64,000 bases of DNA. It comes from Curtobacterium sp. TC1. Lineage in GTDB: Bacteria; Actinomycetota; Actinomycetes; Actinomycetales; Microbacteriaceae. Below are positions 1 through 8,956 of the stretch, piece after piece. Both the position numbers and the translations under genes were made by a program. Below the pieces are notes generated by a model, which had not been told where the DNA came from, did not search any database, and saw nothing but the letters and a program-made list of their open reading frames with translations. Location of the stretch: NCBI RefSeq assembly GCF_019844075.1, contig NZ_CP081964.1:62001-126000 (forward strand), written 5' to 3'. Numbering within the stretch: the first letter of the stretch is position 1; the number at the start of each line of letters is the position of its first letter.

Positions 1-1
1 G

Positions 2-3000
2 GGGCAGATCCCAGCAGGTTCGCAGCGCACCATCCAGGCAACCGGCTCGAACGGCATTCCGGCTGGCGCTGCGGCGGTCGCGGTGAACATCATCGTGATC
101 AACCGCGAAGCCAAGGCCGGTTACGTCCGTCCCACCCCGACCGGTGAGACCCGCAGCACGGGTGTCCTGAACTACAACTCCGTCGAGGGCCAGTCGACCG
201 CGATGAACGCGCAGGTCGCGTTGAACGCCGATGGGAAGTTCAGCATCGACACCGCTGAGGGCGGGGGGAAGATCGACCTCGTCGTCGACATCCAGGGCTA
301 CTTCCTGCAGTCGAACCCGGGTGGCGGCTTCACCCCGCTGAACGGTCGACTCATCGACACCCGCAACGGTGGGAGCATCGCTTCGGGTGCATCGTTCACG
401 GTGCAGGTCGGCGGTGTCCAGGGTGCTCCGACGGTCGAGGGCGGCTTGTCGGCTGCCGCGGTGACGTTCACCGCGGTGAACGACAGTGGTGCTGACTCGT
501 ACGCGAAGATGTGGGCCGATGGTGCGGCGGAGCCGGAGTCGTCTGCGATCAGCTCCGACCGGACGTCGAAGATGACGAACACCGTGGTCGCGCCGGTCGG
601 TGCGAACGGGAAGATCCGCATCAAGAACATGGGTACCGCGGCGATGAACTACCTCGTCGACCTGCAGGGTGCGTACAACTCGCTCCCTGGTGGCCCTGGC
701 AACACGAACCGGACCGGTCAGCGGACGTCGGCGACGACGTTGCCGTTCCCGATCACGGACCAGACCAACGCGTCCGTCGATGTCGGGACCGGGAACCTGC
801 TGGTCACTACGTCGGCGATGAGCCTGCCGGGTGTGACGCAGAACACCACGATCGGTGCCGCGTACAACTCGCGCAGCACCACCGTTGGTGATGCGAATAC
901 GATGGACGCGAACCGGTGGCAGTACGCCCTCGCCGGCGCGGGTGATCTCACCGCGAACGCGCAGGGTGTCATCTACACCGACGCTGTCGGTACGGCGTGG
1001 CAGTTCCGTCCGTCCGGGGCGCAGGGCGCGTTCATCAGCCCGGCCGGTCTGCAGCAGACCCTGACCCGCGTCGACAACAGTACGACGCACGAGTACACGC
1101 TGAAGGGGTGGACGTCGAACTCGACCACGCACTTCAACCTCGCCGGCCAGCCGACGTCGATCGTGGACCGGAACAGCAACCAGACCAGCTTCAACACCTC
1201 CGACGGGTACGCGCTGACCACGATCGTCTCGACCGCCGGGGCGACGGGTGCGAAGACGGTGAAGTCGTCGTACGCGAACAGCACGCAGACGTTCTCCCAG
1301 ACGTCCGGCTCGAGCTCGCGGAGCGTGTCCTTCGCGAAGAGCTCCGCGGGTGACGTCACCACCTACACGGACGCGACCGGCAAGAAGACCACCTTCGCGT
1401 ACACGAACGGCGATCTCACCTCGATCACCGCACCCACCGGCGGCGTGACGGCCTTCACCTACGACTCATCCGACCGAGTCACGAAGGTGGAACAGCGCAA
1501 CACCACGGCCGGTTCCGCCGGTACTGCTGTGACGCGGTTCTCGTATGCCTCGGACACGTCCACCGTGGTCGCTGACCCGCGGTCGGACCAGTCGGCGACG
1601 GTCGCCGCCGCGGCGCACACGACGTACACCCTCGACGGCAACGACCTGGTGACCAAGACCGTTGACCCGGCGAACCGTGAACGCTCGAAGACGTACAACC
1701 CCGCGAACAACGGGGTGTTGAAGTCCACGACCGGCGCATCGGGTGACAGTGGGACTGGGACGACGTCGAACGAGTACGGCAAGAACACCAGCCAGTCGCT
1801 GACGAAGTCCACCACTGGCTCCGGCTCCTCGAGCTCCGCCGAGTACGGCTCGGGCTCGGCGACGGCGTACCTGCCGTCGAAGGTCACCGACAGCTCGGGT
1901 AACAGCACGACTATTAGTTACGACGGTGTCGGCAACCAGACCTCGTCGCAGTCCGGGTCGGACACCACGGTCCAGGCGAAGGTGGCGTACAACTCCGACG
2001 GCACGGTGAAGAGCGCCACGGCGCCGGGGAACGGGTCGAACTCGACCACGTACACCTACGACGGCAACAAGCAGCTGTCAAAGATCACTCCGCCGACCGG
2101 CACCACTCTCGGTGTGAAGAACTACACGTACGACGCCTTCGGCCGGGTCGCGACCGAGACCGACGGGCGTGGGAACACGACTACGTACGGGTACGACGCT
2201 GATGACCGGAACACGTCCACTGCGTTCAGCGACGGGACGGCGACGGTCACCAACGTCTACGACGGCAACGGCAACCAGACCAGCCAGACCTCCGCGACCG
2301 GCACGATCACCAACAGCTACGACCAGCGCAACCGACTGGTCGCGACGGTAAACACTGCCGGCGGTGGAACCGTGTCCTACGGGTACGACCTCGCCGGGAA
2401 CACGACGCAGGTCACCGACTCCACCGGCACCGTCACCCACACGTACGACGCGTCGGAGGTGCTCACCGCGACGACGTATCCGACGAGCGCGGGCACGGCG
2501 AAGCAGATCTACCTCACCGACAAGCAGGGCCGCCGTACCGACACGTGGCTCGGTGCCAACGCATCGGCAATCCCCGGTGTTGCACCGTCCACGTGGAGCG
2601 CGCACCAGAAGCTGAGCTACGACAAGTCCGGCAAGGTCACCAAGGTGCAGGCGTGGGCTGCGAACGAGGATCCGCAGCTCGTCGTCGACACCGACTACTG
2701 CTACATGGCCACCACCACCGCCCCGACCTGCACCGCCACGGAGGGCAACGACCGCACGAAGCTGCAGTGGTCGTACGACAACATCAGCAAGCAGGCCACC
2801 ACGTACGGGTACACCGACACGGACGGGAAGACCCCGACCAAGCACCTCACCGGGATCACGCAGTCCGGCGGCACGAACCCGACGAACTGGGCGTTCACCT
2901 ACGACGACGCCGGCAACCGCACCGAAGCCAAGGCCACCAACGCTGTCACCAAGGCGACGATCAGTGACCAGAAGCTGGCATACAACGCCGTCTCGCAGAT

Positions 3001-3868
3001 CACCACGGACGGGTACACGTACGACGGGACCGGGAACCTCACCAAGGCGCCGGGGGAGACGTATACGTACAACGGGGCGCAGCAGCTGACCTCGTCCACG
3101 AAGGCTGGTGTGAAGACCAGCTACGAGTACGCCGGCGCGGATATGAACAAGCTGCTCTGGCAGTCCACCGATGGCGGAGCGGAATACGGTTACACGTATG
3201 GCACCACCGACTCCAACGGCGTCCCCGTGGTTGCTACCCGCGAGCAGATCGGCACCGGCACCGCATCAGTTGTATCCGACCCGGTCACCGGGCAGCCGCT
3301 GGATCTCCGTACCAGCGACGGCGTGACCAGCCTCTACGTGCTCGACGGGATCGGAAACCCGACGATGTCGATCGCGGACACCGGCAGGATCGCCTACCAG
3401 ATCTCCTACGACGCCTACGGCGCCGAAACCGTCACCAAGGGCAACACCGGCACGCAGTGGCAGCAGAACCCCTACGGCTACAAGACCGGCCTCCGCTCCA
3501 GCAACAGCGACAGCGGGCTGACGAAGTTCGGGTATCGGTGGCAGTCCGCAACGACCGGCCAATGGATCGAGCGTGACACCCTCGATGCGCCGCTCAGTCC
3601 TAATGACGCGAACCGCTATGCGTTCGTTGGCTGCGACCCGATCAACGGGTCCGATCCGACGGGGCGTCTTTCAGAGGGCGTGAAGTGCGGATTGGTGTTT
3701 GCAGGCGTCGCGCTCGCCATTGGTGCCTTGGTTGCTGCACCCTTCAGTGTGGCTGCGGCGGGCGCAGCCACAGTCGCCGCGGCGGGCACAATCTCTGACA
3801 TCGGTGGATTAGTTGGTCTCGGGGTCGGCTTGGGTATCGGCGTTGGAGGAGCATTCGCATGCGCTTGA
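2..3868 (+). CDS. RHS/YD-repeat protein, 5' end outside window
   Basis: The reading frame is already open at the first bases, so this is the C-terminal 1288 residues of a larger secreted or surface protein. The visible N-terminal part (about 200 residues) is a beta-rich segment with two 'VD(I/L)QG' turns. Then follow many YD repeats of the type YDxxGN or YTYDG, and an RHS-associated core near the end ('NPYGY', 'GLRSSNSDSG', 'RYAFVGCDPINGSDPTGR'). In this family the core ends at DPxGR and what follows is a variable toxin tip. Here the tip is 66 residues, almost all Gly, Ala, Val, Leu and Ile with GxGxG patterns, so it looks membrane-active rather than like a nuclease. The stop overlaps the start of the next gene. 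The toxin role is inference. Confidence 0.9.
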   Translation, partial: GQIPAGSQRTIQATGSNGIPAGAAAVAVNIIVINREAKAGYVRPTPTGETRSTGVLNYNSVEGQSTAMNAQVALNADGKFSIDTAEGGGKIDLVVDIQGYFLQSNPGGGFTPLNGRLIDTRNGGSIASGASFTVQVGGVQGAPTVEGGLSAAAVTFTAVNDSGADSYAKMWADGAAEPESSAISSDRTSKMTNTVVAPVGANGKIRIKNMGTAAMNYLVDLQGAYNSLPGGPGNTNRTGQRTSATTLPFPITDQTNASVDVGTGNLLVTTSAMSLPGVTQNTTIGAAYNSRSTTVGDANTMDANRWQYALAGAGDLTANAQGVIYTDAVGTAWQFRPSGAQGAFISPAGLQQTLTRVDNSTTHEYTLKGWTSNSTTHFNLAGQPTSIVDRNSNQTSFNTSDGYALTTIVSTAGATGAKTVKSSYANSTQTFSQTSGSSSRSVSFAKSSAGDVTTYTDATGKKTTFAYTNGDLTSITAPTGGVTAFTYDSSDRVTKVEQRNTTAGSAGTAVTRFSYASDTSTVVADPRSDQSATVAAAAHTTYTLDGNDLVTKTVDPANRERSKTYNPANNGVLKSTTGASGDSGTGTTSNEYGKNTSQSLTKSTTGSGSSSSAEYGSGSATAYLPSKVTDSSGNSTTISYDGVGNQTSSQSGSDTTVQAKVAYNSDGTVKSATAPGNGSNSTTYTYDGNKQLSKITPPTGTTLGVKNYTYDAFGRVATETDGRGNTTTYGYDADDRNTSTAFSDGTATVTNVYDGNGNQTSQTSATGTITNSYDQRNRLVATVNTAGGGTVSYGYDLAGNTTQVTDSTGTVTHTYDASEVLTATTYPTSAGTAKQIYLTDKQGRRTDTWLGANASAIPGVAPSTWSAHQKLSYDKSGKVTKVQAWAANEDPQLVVDTDYCYMATTTAPTCTATEGNDRTKLQWSYDNISKQATTYGYTDTDGKTPTKHLTGITQSGGTNPTNWAFTYDDAGNRTEAKATNAVTKATISDQKLAYNAVSQITTDGYTYDGTGNLTKAPGETYTYNGAQQLTSSTKAGVKTSYEYAGADMNKLLWQSTDGGAEYGYTYGTTDSNGVPVVATREQIGTGTASVVSDPVTGQPLDLRTSDGVTSLYVLDGIGNPTMSIADTGRIAYQISYDAYGAETVTKGNTGTQWQQNPYGYKTGLRSSNSDSGLTKFGYRWQSATTGQWIERDTLDAPLSPNDANRYAFVGCDPINGSDPTGRLSEGVKCGLVFAGVALAIGALVAAPFSVAAAGAATVAAAGTISDIGGLVGLGVGLGIGVGGAFACA

Positions 3869-4059
3869 ACGACAGTCCCGAGCGGCACGGACACCGGCCC
3901 ATGATCCTCATGATCGGCGGCATAGTCTTCATCGCTGTGTTCGGCGTCTTGCTTGTAGCACTCCCGAGCGGACCAACCTTGCCCCTCATCTTTATTGGGT
4001 TCGGCGTAATCCTTCTGGCCGCTGGCGCGTGGTTACGGCTGAGAGACCGGAAGCGCTGA
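3859..4059 (+). CDS. Small two-helix membrane protein, candidate RHS immunity protein
   Basis: This is a 66-residue protein whose ATG lies inside the last codons of the RHS gene (10-base overlap), so the two are probably translated together. It has a charged N-terminus (residues 1-13), a membrane segment at about 15-36, a short Pro/Gly turn, a second membrane segment at about 40-58, and a basic tail ending RDRKR. Genes directly after an RHS tip usually encode the cognate immunity protein. A membrane immunity protein would suit the hydrophobic tip upstream. No family was recognised; the role rests on position and topology only. Confidence 0.7.
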   Translation: MRLNDSPERHGHRPMILMIGGIVFIAVFGVLLVALPSGPTLPLIFIGFGVILLAAGAWLRLRDRKR

Positions 4060-4143
4060 TCATCTTGAATCGAAACGGCGACGCAACCCGGCGCAAGGAC
4101 AGGATCTTCAAGCACGGCTAGATCTGTTCCGATTCCCGCGAGT

Positions 4144-4180
4144 CGGCGGCATCCCTCTTAGAGGGATGCCGCCGAATTTT
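4144..4180 (+). terminator. Rho-independent terminator after RHS/immunity pair
   Basis: A perfect 14-bp stem (CGGCGGCATCCCTC paired with its complement) with a 3-base loop is followed by AATTTT. It lies about 85 bases after the small membrane protein and closes that transcription unit. Confidence 0.85.
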
Positions 4181-4321
4181 GTGCGCTGAGAAGCAACATT
4201 GGCGCAGAGACAGGGTGGTTTTCGCCGCTTCCACACGCGCCGAGATGTTCCGAGAAGAACTATTATCGGAACTGAGGCGGGACGTGTGCACAGGGCCGGC
4301 GGCGCCAGGAGAAGAGGCCAG

Positions 4322-5587
4322 GTGAACCAGGACGTCGCAGTCGAGGATCCCGCGCCGGTGCCCCCGCAGCGTGGTGCGCGCGGTCGGGCTGCGTCAGCGG
4401 AGCAGCGTGCGGCCGCGGAGCGGTCCCGGACGGCATTCGCGCGGCTCCGCGCGGTGGTGGGGGAGGGGAGCCCGGCCGCCGCTGCCGTGACGGTGCCGGC
4501 GGATGCCTCCCCGCGACTGTTCGCGGAGGCATCCCTGTCGCCGAACACGATCCGCGCGTACCGGTCGGACCTCCTACAGTTCGCCCGCTGGCGTGCCGGG
4601 TTCCTTGACCACGAGATCTCCAAACCATCCGAGCTCGAGCAGATCACCACGGCACCGGTCGACCCTGCGGAGGTTGCGGCGTTCCTCGCGGACAAGGCCA
4701 ACGCGGTCCTGCCTGATGGTGGGCAGCGGTATGCGCCGGCGACGATCAGTCGCTACGTCGCCGCGATCGACTGGGAACACACCCGTCGCGGCCACACCCC
4801 GCCCGGCTCCACCCCGATCGTCCGCGACGTACTGAAAGGAATCCGCCGGACCCGGTCAGTGCCGGTCCGGCGCGCGAAGCCGATGACGTTGCAGGCCCTG
4901 CAGACGACGCTGCTGACGATTGACGTCACCGACCTCCAGGCCGGGGCATTGGCGACCCGGGATCACGCGTTGCTGCTGTTCGGGTTCGTCGGTGCGTTCC
5001 GCGAGTCCGAGCTCACCGCACTCACCGTCGCCGATCTCCGCATCGTCGATGGCGAGGGTGTCTACGCGCGCGTGCGGCGGTCGAAGACCGATCAGGACGG
5101 GGTTGGGCGGGTGAAGGCGCTCAAGCAGGGCGCGAACCCGGTCACCTGCGCGCCGTGCGCCTTCGTCCGGCTCTATCGGCTGATGGCCGCACAGGACACC
5201 CGAGGAGAAGCCGGCCTGTTCGCGGCACTCGCTGGCGCGGGCTTGTCCGTCCATGTCTGTGCAGATGGGCTCGGACCCGATCGGTTGCCGCCGTCGATGC
5301 CGTTCTTCCGCGCAGTGTCGAAGTGGGGGCTGTTCCGGGACACCGGCATCAGCCCGACAACGGTCGGGAAGGCCGTCGCGCGCCGTGCGCGAGCGGCGGG
5401 GTTGGGGGAGGAGGGGTGGTCCGGGCACTCGCTCCGTGCCGGGTTCGTCACCGAGGCGCGGAACGCGGGCGCGACGGATGTGGAGATCATGAACCAGACC
5501 CACCACACCAACGCCGCCACCCTGCAGATCTACGACCGCGAGTACACGCCCCTGGTCCGCAACGCCGTCACCCGGATGCGGCTATGA
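4322..5587 (+). CDS. Tyrosine-type site-specific recombinase/integrase
   Basis: This 421-residue protein has the phage-integrase layout: an N-terminal SAM-like core-binding domain (from about residue 70, 'SPNTIRAYRSDL') and a C-terminal catalytic domain. Visible catalytic residues are Arg227 (GAFRESEL), a Lys in RRSKTDQ, His369-x-x-Arg372 (GHSLRAGF), a His in the HHTNAATL stretch nine residues before the nucleophile, and Tyr404 (QIYDRE). The set is complete, so it should be active. GTG 4322 was chosen because AGGAGAAGAGG stands just upstream; an in-frame TTG at 4199 would add 41 low-complexity residues. Its stop overlaps the ATG of the next gene. It probably moved part of this accessory region. 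Confidence 0.88.
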   Translation: MNQDVAVEDPAPVPPQRGARGRAASAEQRAAAERSRTAFARLRAVVGEGSPAAAAVTVPADASPRLFAEASLSPNTIRAYRSDLLQFARWRAGFLDHEISKPSELEQITTAPVDPAEVAAFLADKANAVLPDGGQRYAPATISRYVAAIDWEHTRRGHTPPGSTPIVRDVLKGIRRTRSVPVRRAKPMTLQALQTTLLTIDVTDLQAGALATRDHALLLFGFVGAFRESELTALTVADLRIVDGEGVYARVRRSKTDQDGVGRVKALKQGANPVTCAPCAFVRLYRLMAAQDTRGEAGLFAALAGAGLSVHVCADGLGPDRLPPSMPFFRAVSKWGLFRDTGISPTTVGKAVARRARAAGLGEEGWSGHSLRAGFVTEARNAGATDVEIMNQTHHTNAATLQIYDREYTPLVRNAVTRMRL

Positions 5588-6558
5588 CCCCCCAAGATTC
5601 CCCCAAACTTCGCAGCGAGCAGGGGTCGTTTGGGGCGCACTGGAACCGGTTCGTGGCATGGTGCGCTGCGACCAGCCAGGCGTCGTTGCCGGCGGCGCCG
5701 GCAACGATCGAGCAGTTCCTCGCCGCGTTCCCCGGCGCGGCGTCGACGCAGCGACTCCGGCGCTCCAGCATTCGCGCGCACCACCTCGCCGCCGGCTATC
5801 CGGATCCGCTTCCGGCGTTGCAGGGGCGCGTGTGGCCGCACCAGTCGGCCCCGCACAGTGTGGATGTCGGCGAGGTGCTCGCGGCGATTCCGAAGTACCG
5901 CTATCCGCTTGGTCTCCGCGGCCGCCGTGACGCCTTCCTCATCGTCCTCCTTGGCGTGCTGCACCTCACCCGCCGAGAGGCGCAAACCGTCACGGCGGGC
6001 GAGGTCGCGGTGACGAGCATCGTGCGGATCCGCGGAAAGGTGGTCCCTTCCGCGGATGATCCGGCTGCGTGTGCTGCGTGCGCGGTGACCCGGTGGTTGC
6101 GGATCGTGGGTCCGGTGTGGACCGGCTTCCGCGGCGACGTCGTTCGTTTGCTCGATCCCACGAGAGGCAACCTCGACGTGCATGACTGCGAGCAGCCGGT
6201 ACCGGGGGAGTGGCGGCGAGCGGAGCAGCTGCTGTTGCCGTTAGACGTTCACGGGTGGGCCCAGACCGGGGTGACCTTGTCCGGTCGGTCGATCACGGGC
6301 ATCGTCCCCGTCAGACGCGTCGCCGCTGCGCACGGGACGGAGCGGGAGGCTGTCGGGCCGGTAGTGCGCGCAGGGTCCCGCTTCGACGAACTCACGCTGC
6401 CGGAGACATACGCCGCGCTCGGCGCTGCTGACAGCGCTGCCGATCACGTACTCGCTCGCATCACGGCCCTCTGGCAAGATGCCCGAGCCCTCGATGCTGC
6501 ACTCGAACCCTTTGCCAGCACCAGCAAGCATGGGATAGCGCCCGATAGCGATCGCTAG
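5584..6558 (+). CDS. Recombinase-like partner protein, catalytically degenerate
   Basis: The ATG overlaps the stop of the recombinase gene (ATGA), so the two are co-translated. The 324-residue product resembles the upstream protein in outline: an N-terminal helical segment ('FVAWCAATSQ...IEQFLAAF') and a middle part ('GRRDAFLIVLLGVLHLTRREAQ') that lines up with the box-I region around the catalytic Arg. I find no HxxR box and no terminal Tyr motif. It may be an inactive partner or accessory subunit of the integrase. It contains a CxxC (AACAAC) that could bind metal. The function is inference. Confidence 0.7.
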   Translation: MTPQDSPKLRSEQGSFGAHWNRFVAWCAATSQASLPAAPATIEQFLAAFPGAASTQRLRRSSIRAHHLAAGYPDPLPALQGRVWPHQSAPHSVDVGEVLAAIPKYRYPLGLRGRRDAFLIVLLGVLHLTRREAQTVTAGEVAVTSIVRIRGKVVPSADDPAACAACAVTRWLRIVGPVWTGFRGDVVRLLDPTRGNLDVHDCEQPVPGEWRRAEQLLLPLDVHGWAQTGVTLSGRSITGIVPVRRVAAAHGTEREAVGPVVRAGSRFDELTLPETYAALGAADSAADHVLARITALWQDARALDAALEPFASTSKHGIAPDSDR

Positions 6559-6672
6559 CTCGAACCAGCATCACGGGGCGCTTCGGTTGTCAGGCCCACT
6601 GGACCCAGGCGGGCCCGCGACGCGGTAAAGATCCGACAGACGTGGAGTGAGGGGCGCATCGGCACGATCGCC

Positions 6673-7203
6673 GTGGCGCTCTCGAGTGAGCGACAGAGCA
6701 CTGTCGCGTGGAAGTCCGGAGCCGCTGGTGAAGCTGTCGTCAGCCGGGTTCTCGACGCCGTTGCCGCCGAGCACCTCGCCGTGCTCCACGACCGCCGTAT
6801 CCTCGGCTCCCGAGCGAACATCGACCACATCGTGATCACCCGCGTCGGCGTCTGGGCCGTCGACGCCAAGCGATACCGCGACAAGCGGCCGCGGCTCCAG
6901 GTCGAGGGCGGCCTGTTCCGAGCCCGCACGGAGAGGCTCATCGTGGGCGGCGACCGAATGAAGCTCGTCGACGGTGCACTCCGTCAGGTGGCGCTCGTCC
7001 AGGAGGTCGTGGGCCCGGTACCCGTGCGCGGTGCGTTCTGCTTCGTTGACGCGGACTGGCCGCTCTTCGGCGGCTCGTTCACCACCCGCGGCATCGACGT
7101 CTGCTGGCCGAAGAAGCTCGCGAAGCAGCTCGCCGCTGTCGATGGGCCGGTGGACGTGGTGGGCGTCGCGGCGGCGGTCGCGCGGCGCTTCTCATCTGCC
7201 TAA
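6673..7203 (+). CDS. NERD-domain protein
   Basis: This 176-residue protein matches the nuclease-related NERD domain. It has the opening GAAGE motif near residue 18, then 'ILGSRANIDHIVI' with the conserved Asp, and 'GVWAVDAKRYRDKRP', the D-x-K block that in nuclease folds carries the metal-binding and catalytic residues. There is no obvious second domain, so it is shorter than NERD-helicase or NERD-kinase fusions. GTG 6673 is the first start after an in-frame region without good starts, with a purine-rich GAGTGAGGGG nearby. Standalone NERD proteins are frequent in mobile islands; DNA processing or defence is possible but not shown. Confidence 0.75.
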   Translation: MALSSERQSTVAWKSGAAGEAVVSRVLDAVAAEHLAVLHDRRILGSRANIDHIVITRVGVWAVDAKRYRDKRPRLQVEGGLFRARTERLIVGGDRMKLVDGALRQVALVQEVVGPVPVRGAFCFVDADWPLFGGSFTTRGIDVCWPKKLAKQLAAVDGPVDVVGVAAAVARRFSSA

Positions 7204-7253
7204 CCAGCGCGCCAAGCCCGCGGAACCTCCGTGGCAGCATCTCTGGCGTCGCT

Positions 7254-7276
7254 GTCACTTATTCTAAATAACTGAC
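7254..7276. promoter_or_regulatory. Inverted repeat upstream of fic gene, candidate operator
   Basis: Arms GTCACTTATT (7254-7263) and AATAACTGAC (7267-7276) are complementary at 9 of 10 positions around a 3-base CTA spacer. The site is A+T-rich in a G+C-rich setting and lies 35 bases before the Fic start. The Fic protein carries a C-terminal winged-helix-like segment that could bind it. Confidence 0.5.
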
Positions 7277-7311
7277 ATTATCGACGTAGCTATCGCCAGA
7301 AAGGAGCCGCG

Positions 7312-8556
7312 ATGACGAACTGGCTGGCGCACAGCAGGCGCGTCGTCCCCTGGACGAGCACGAGCCGTCGCGGCACTCGGGAGGACCGGACCCTCGCAGC
7401 GGTCACGGTGTCCATCCCGCCGATGATCGCAGACGCCGACGTTCCGGCCATCGCTGAGCGCGACCTCGCCCGGGCTCGCTACGAGGCCGCGGACCTCGAG
7501 CGGGTGGCAGACGGCGTGCTCAGTCCCCTCGCAGGGTTCCTCATCCGCATGGAGTCCGTCGCGTCCAGCCGCATCGAGCACGTCGAGGCGTCCCCGATAG
7601 CGTTCGCTCGCGCCATTGGCGGGCTGAAGGAGAACACGTCCGCGATGTCGATGGTCGCCGCAGGAGCTGCGATCACGAAGCTCATCGACGCATCGAGCCT
7701 GGTGATCGCGCTCGACGAGATCCTCGCTGCGCACCAGGCGCTCATGCAGGATGACCCGGACGTGGCCGAGCGTCCCTACGCTGGCCGCGTCCGCGACGTG
7801 CAGAACTGGATCGGCGGCTCCCAGTACTCGCCCCGCGGCGCGCTCTACGTCCCGCCGCCGCCGGAAGAGGTGCCGGCGCTGCTCGAGGATCTGATCGTGT
7901 TCGCCAACCGCGACGACGTCGAACCCGTCACCCAGGCCGCGATCGCGCATGCCCACTTCGAGAGCATCCACCCGTTCACCGACGGCAACGGCCGCATCGG
8001 CCGGGCGCTCATCGGCGCCATCCTGCGTCGGCGGGGTGTGACGCCGCACACCGTGCTCCCGGTCGCCAGCGCCCTCGCCGCCGACACGACGCACTACTTC
8101 TCGCTCCTCACCGCCTACCGCGCCGGGAACGTGGAGCCGATCGTCACCGACCTGGCGCTCTGCGTCGAGACGGCGGCCCGCGAGGCCCGCGGTACCGCGC
8201 GCGCATTCGCACAGTACGAGGATGCCTGGCGAGAGCAAGCCAGCCCGCGCGCAGGCAGCGCTGCCGACCGCATCCTGCCGGTCCTGCTCACCATGCCGGT
8301 CTTCACCGTCGAGCAGCTCGTCGACGAGGTGCAGGACATTCCGGAGCGAAGCGTGTACCGCGGCGTGCAGGTTCTCGAGGAGGCCCGCGTAGTCGAGGCT
8401 GTCACTGACCGGAAGCGAGATCGCACGTATGCCGCAATGGACGTGCTCGACGAGTTTGAGGACCTTGATGCTCGCATCCGGGAACGGATCACGCGACTCC
8501 GCGCGCTGGGCGCGGAGTACTGGAAGCAGAACCCGCGGGTCGCAGTGTGGTCCTGA
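7312..8556 (+). CDS. Fic family protein (AMP-transferase type)
   Basis: Fic proteins transfer a nucleotide, usually AMP, to a hydroxyl of a target protein. The 414-residue product has the active-site motif HPFTDGNGRIGR with catalytic His220. Before it, at residues 85-90, is SSRIEH, which resembles the N-terminal inhibitory motif (S/T)xxxE(G/N) of class II Fic proteins, with His instead of Gly/Asn at the last place. A Fic_N-like segment precedes the core. The C-terminal region (about 320-400, 'TVEQLVDEV...SVYRGVQVLEEARVV') reads as a winged-helix DNA-binding domain. A GGAG ribosome site precedes ATG 7312. It is probably self-controlled through the inverted repeat at 7254-7276. Confidence 0.9.
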   Translation: MTNWLAHSRRVVPWTSTSRRGTREDRTLAAVTVSIPPMIADADVPAIAERDLARARYEAADLERVADGVLSPLAGFLIRMESVASSRIEHVEASPIAFARAIGGLKENTSAMSMVAAGAAITKLIDASSLVIALDEILAAHQALMQDDPDVAERPYAGRVRDVQNWIGGSQYSPRGALYVPPPPEEVPALLEDLIVFANRDDVEPVTQAAIAHAHFESIHPFTDGNGRIGRALIGAILRRRGVTPHTVLPVASALAADTTHYFSLLTAYRAGNVEPIVTDLALCVETAAREARGTARAFAQYEDAWREQASPRAGSAADRILPVLLTMPVFTVEQLVDEVQDIPERSVYRGVQVLEEARVVEAVTDRKRDRTYAAMDVLDEFEDLDARIRERITRLRALGAEYWKQNPRVAVWS

Positions 8557-8724
8557 ACGGATTTTGTCGCCCGTCAATGAGGACGAGGTATGGCTTCGTA
8601 TGTCAGATAGCAGATTGCGAGGCTTCGGTGTCAAGTGCCCGAGTATCCAGAGGGTAGCTTGCCGCCGGTAGCCATCAGGAGCGGCGTGCGCATCCTCCAG
8701 TGAGGAGTTCGACATTGAAGCCTG

Positions 8725-8946
8725 CTATGAGGCGGGCAGTACGTGGATGTGGTGGAACAGCGCGTCGAACCCTGGCGTCGTCCGCGCGGCGATTGCTCGC
8801 TCTTTGTCTACTGCTTCGATGGCCTGGACCATGCCGGCGACAGCGTCGAGGTGCTGTTGCACGAGGGGACCCCAGATCCCCTGGATCGCCCCGGTGATCC
8901 GGGGGAGGAGTTCGATCTGTGCGCGGATAATCGAGCCCGCGACCAC
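8725..8946 (-). pseudogene. C-terminal gene fragment, unknown family
   Basis: A minus-strand frame reads a protein-like sequence ('AQIELLPRITGAIQGIWG', 'GFDALFHHIH') of about 73-85 residues ending in a normal stop. Upstream it soon meets a stop codon, and the plus-strand relaxase fragment begins there. It therefore looks like the 3' end of a gene cut by a recombination junction near 8950-8985. The family was not recognised. Confidence 0.4.
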
Positions 8947-8956
8947 GTGCAGCAGG

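Noticed and set aside
2078..2845. 255-codon minus-strand frame inside the RHS gene
   Set aside because: It is antisense to a clear RHS domain, has Val/Arg/Gly-rich shadow composition and no ribosome site.
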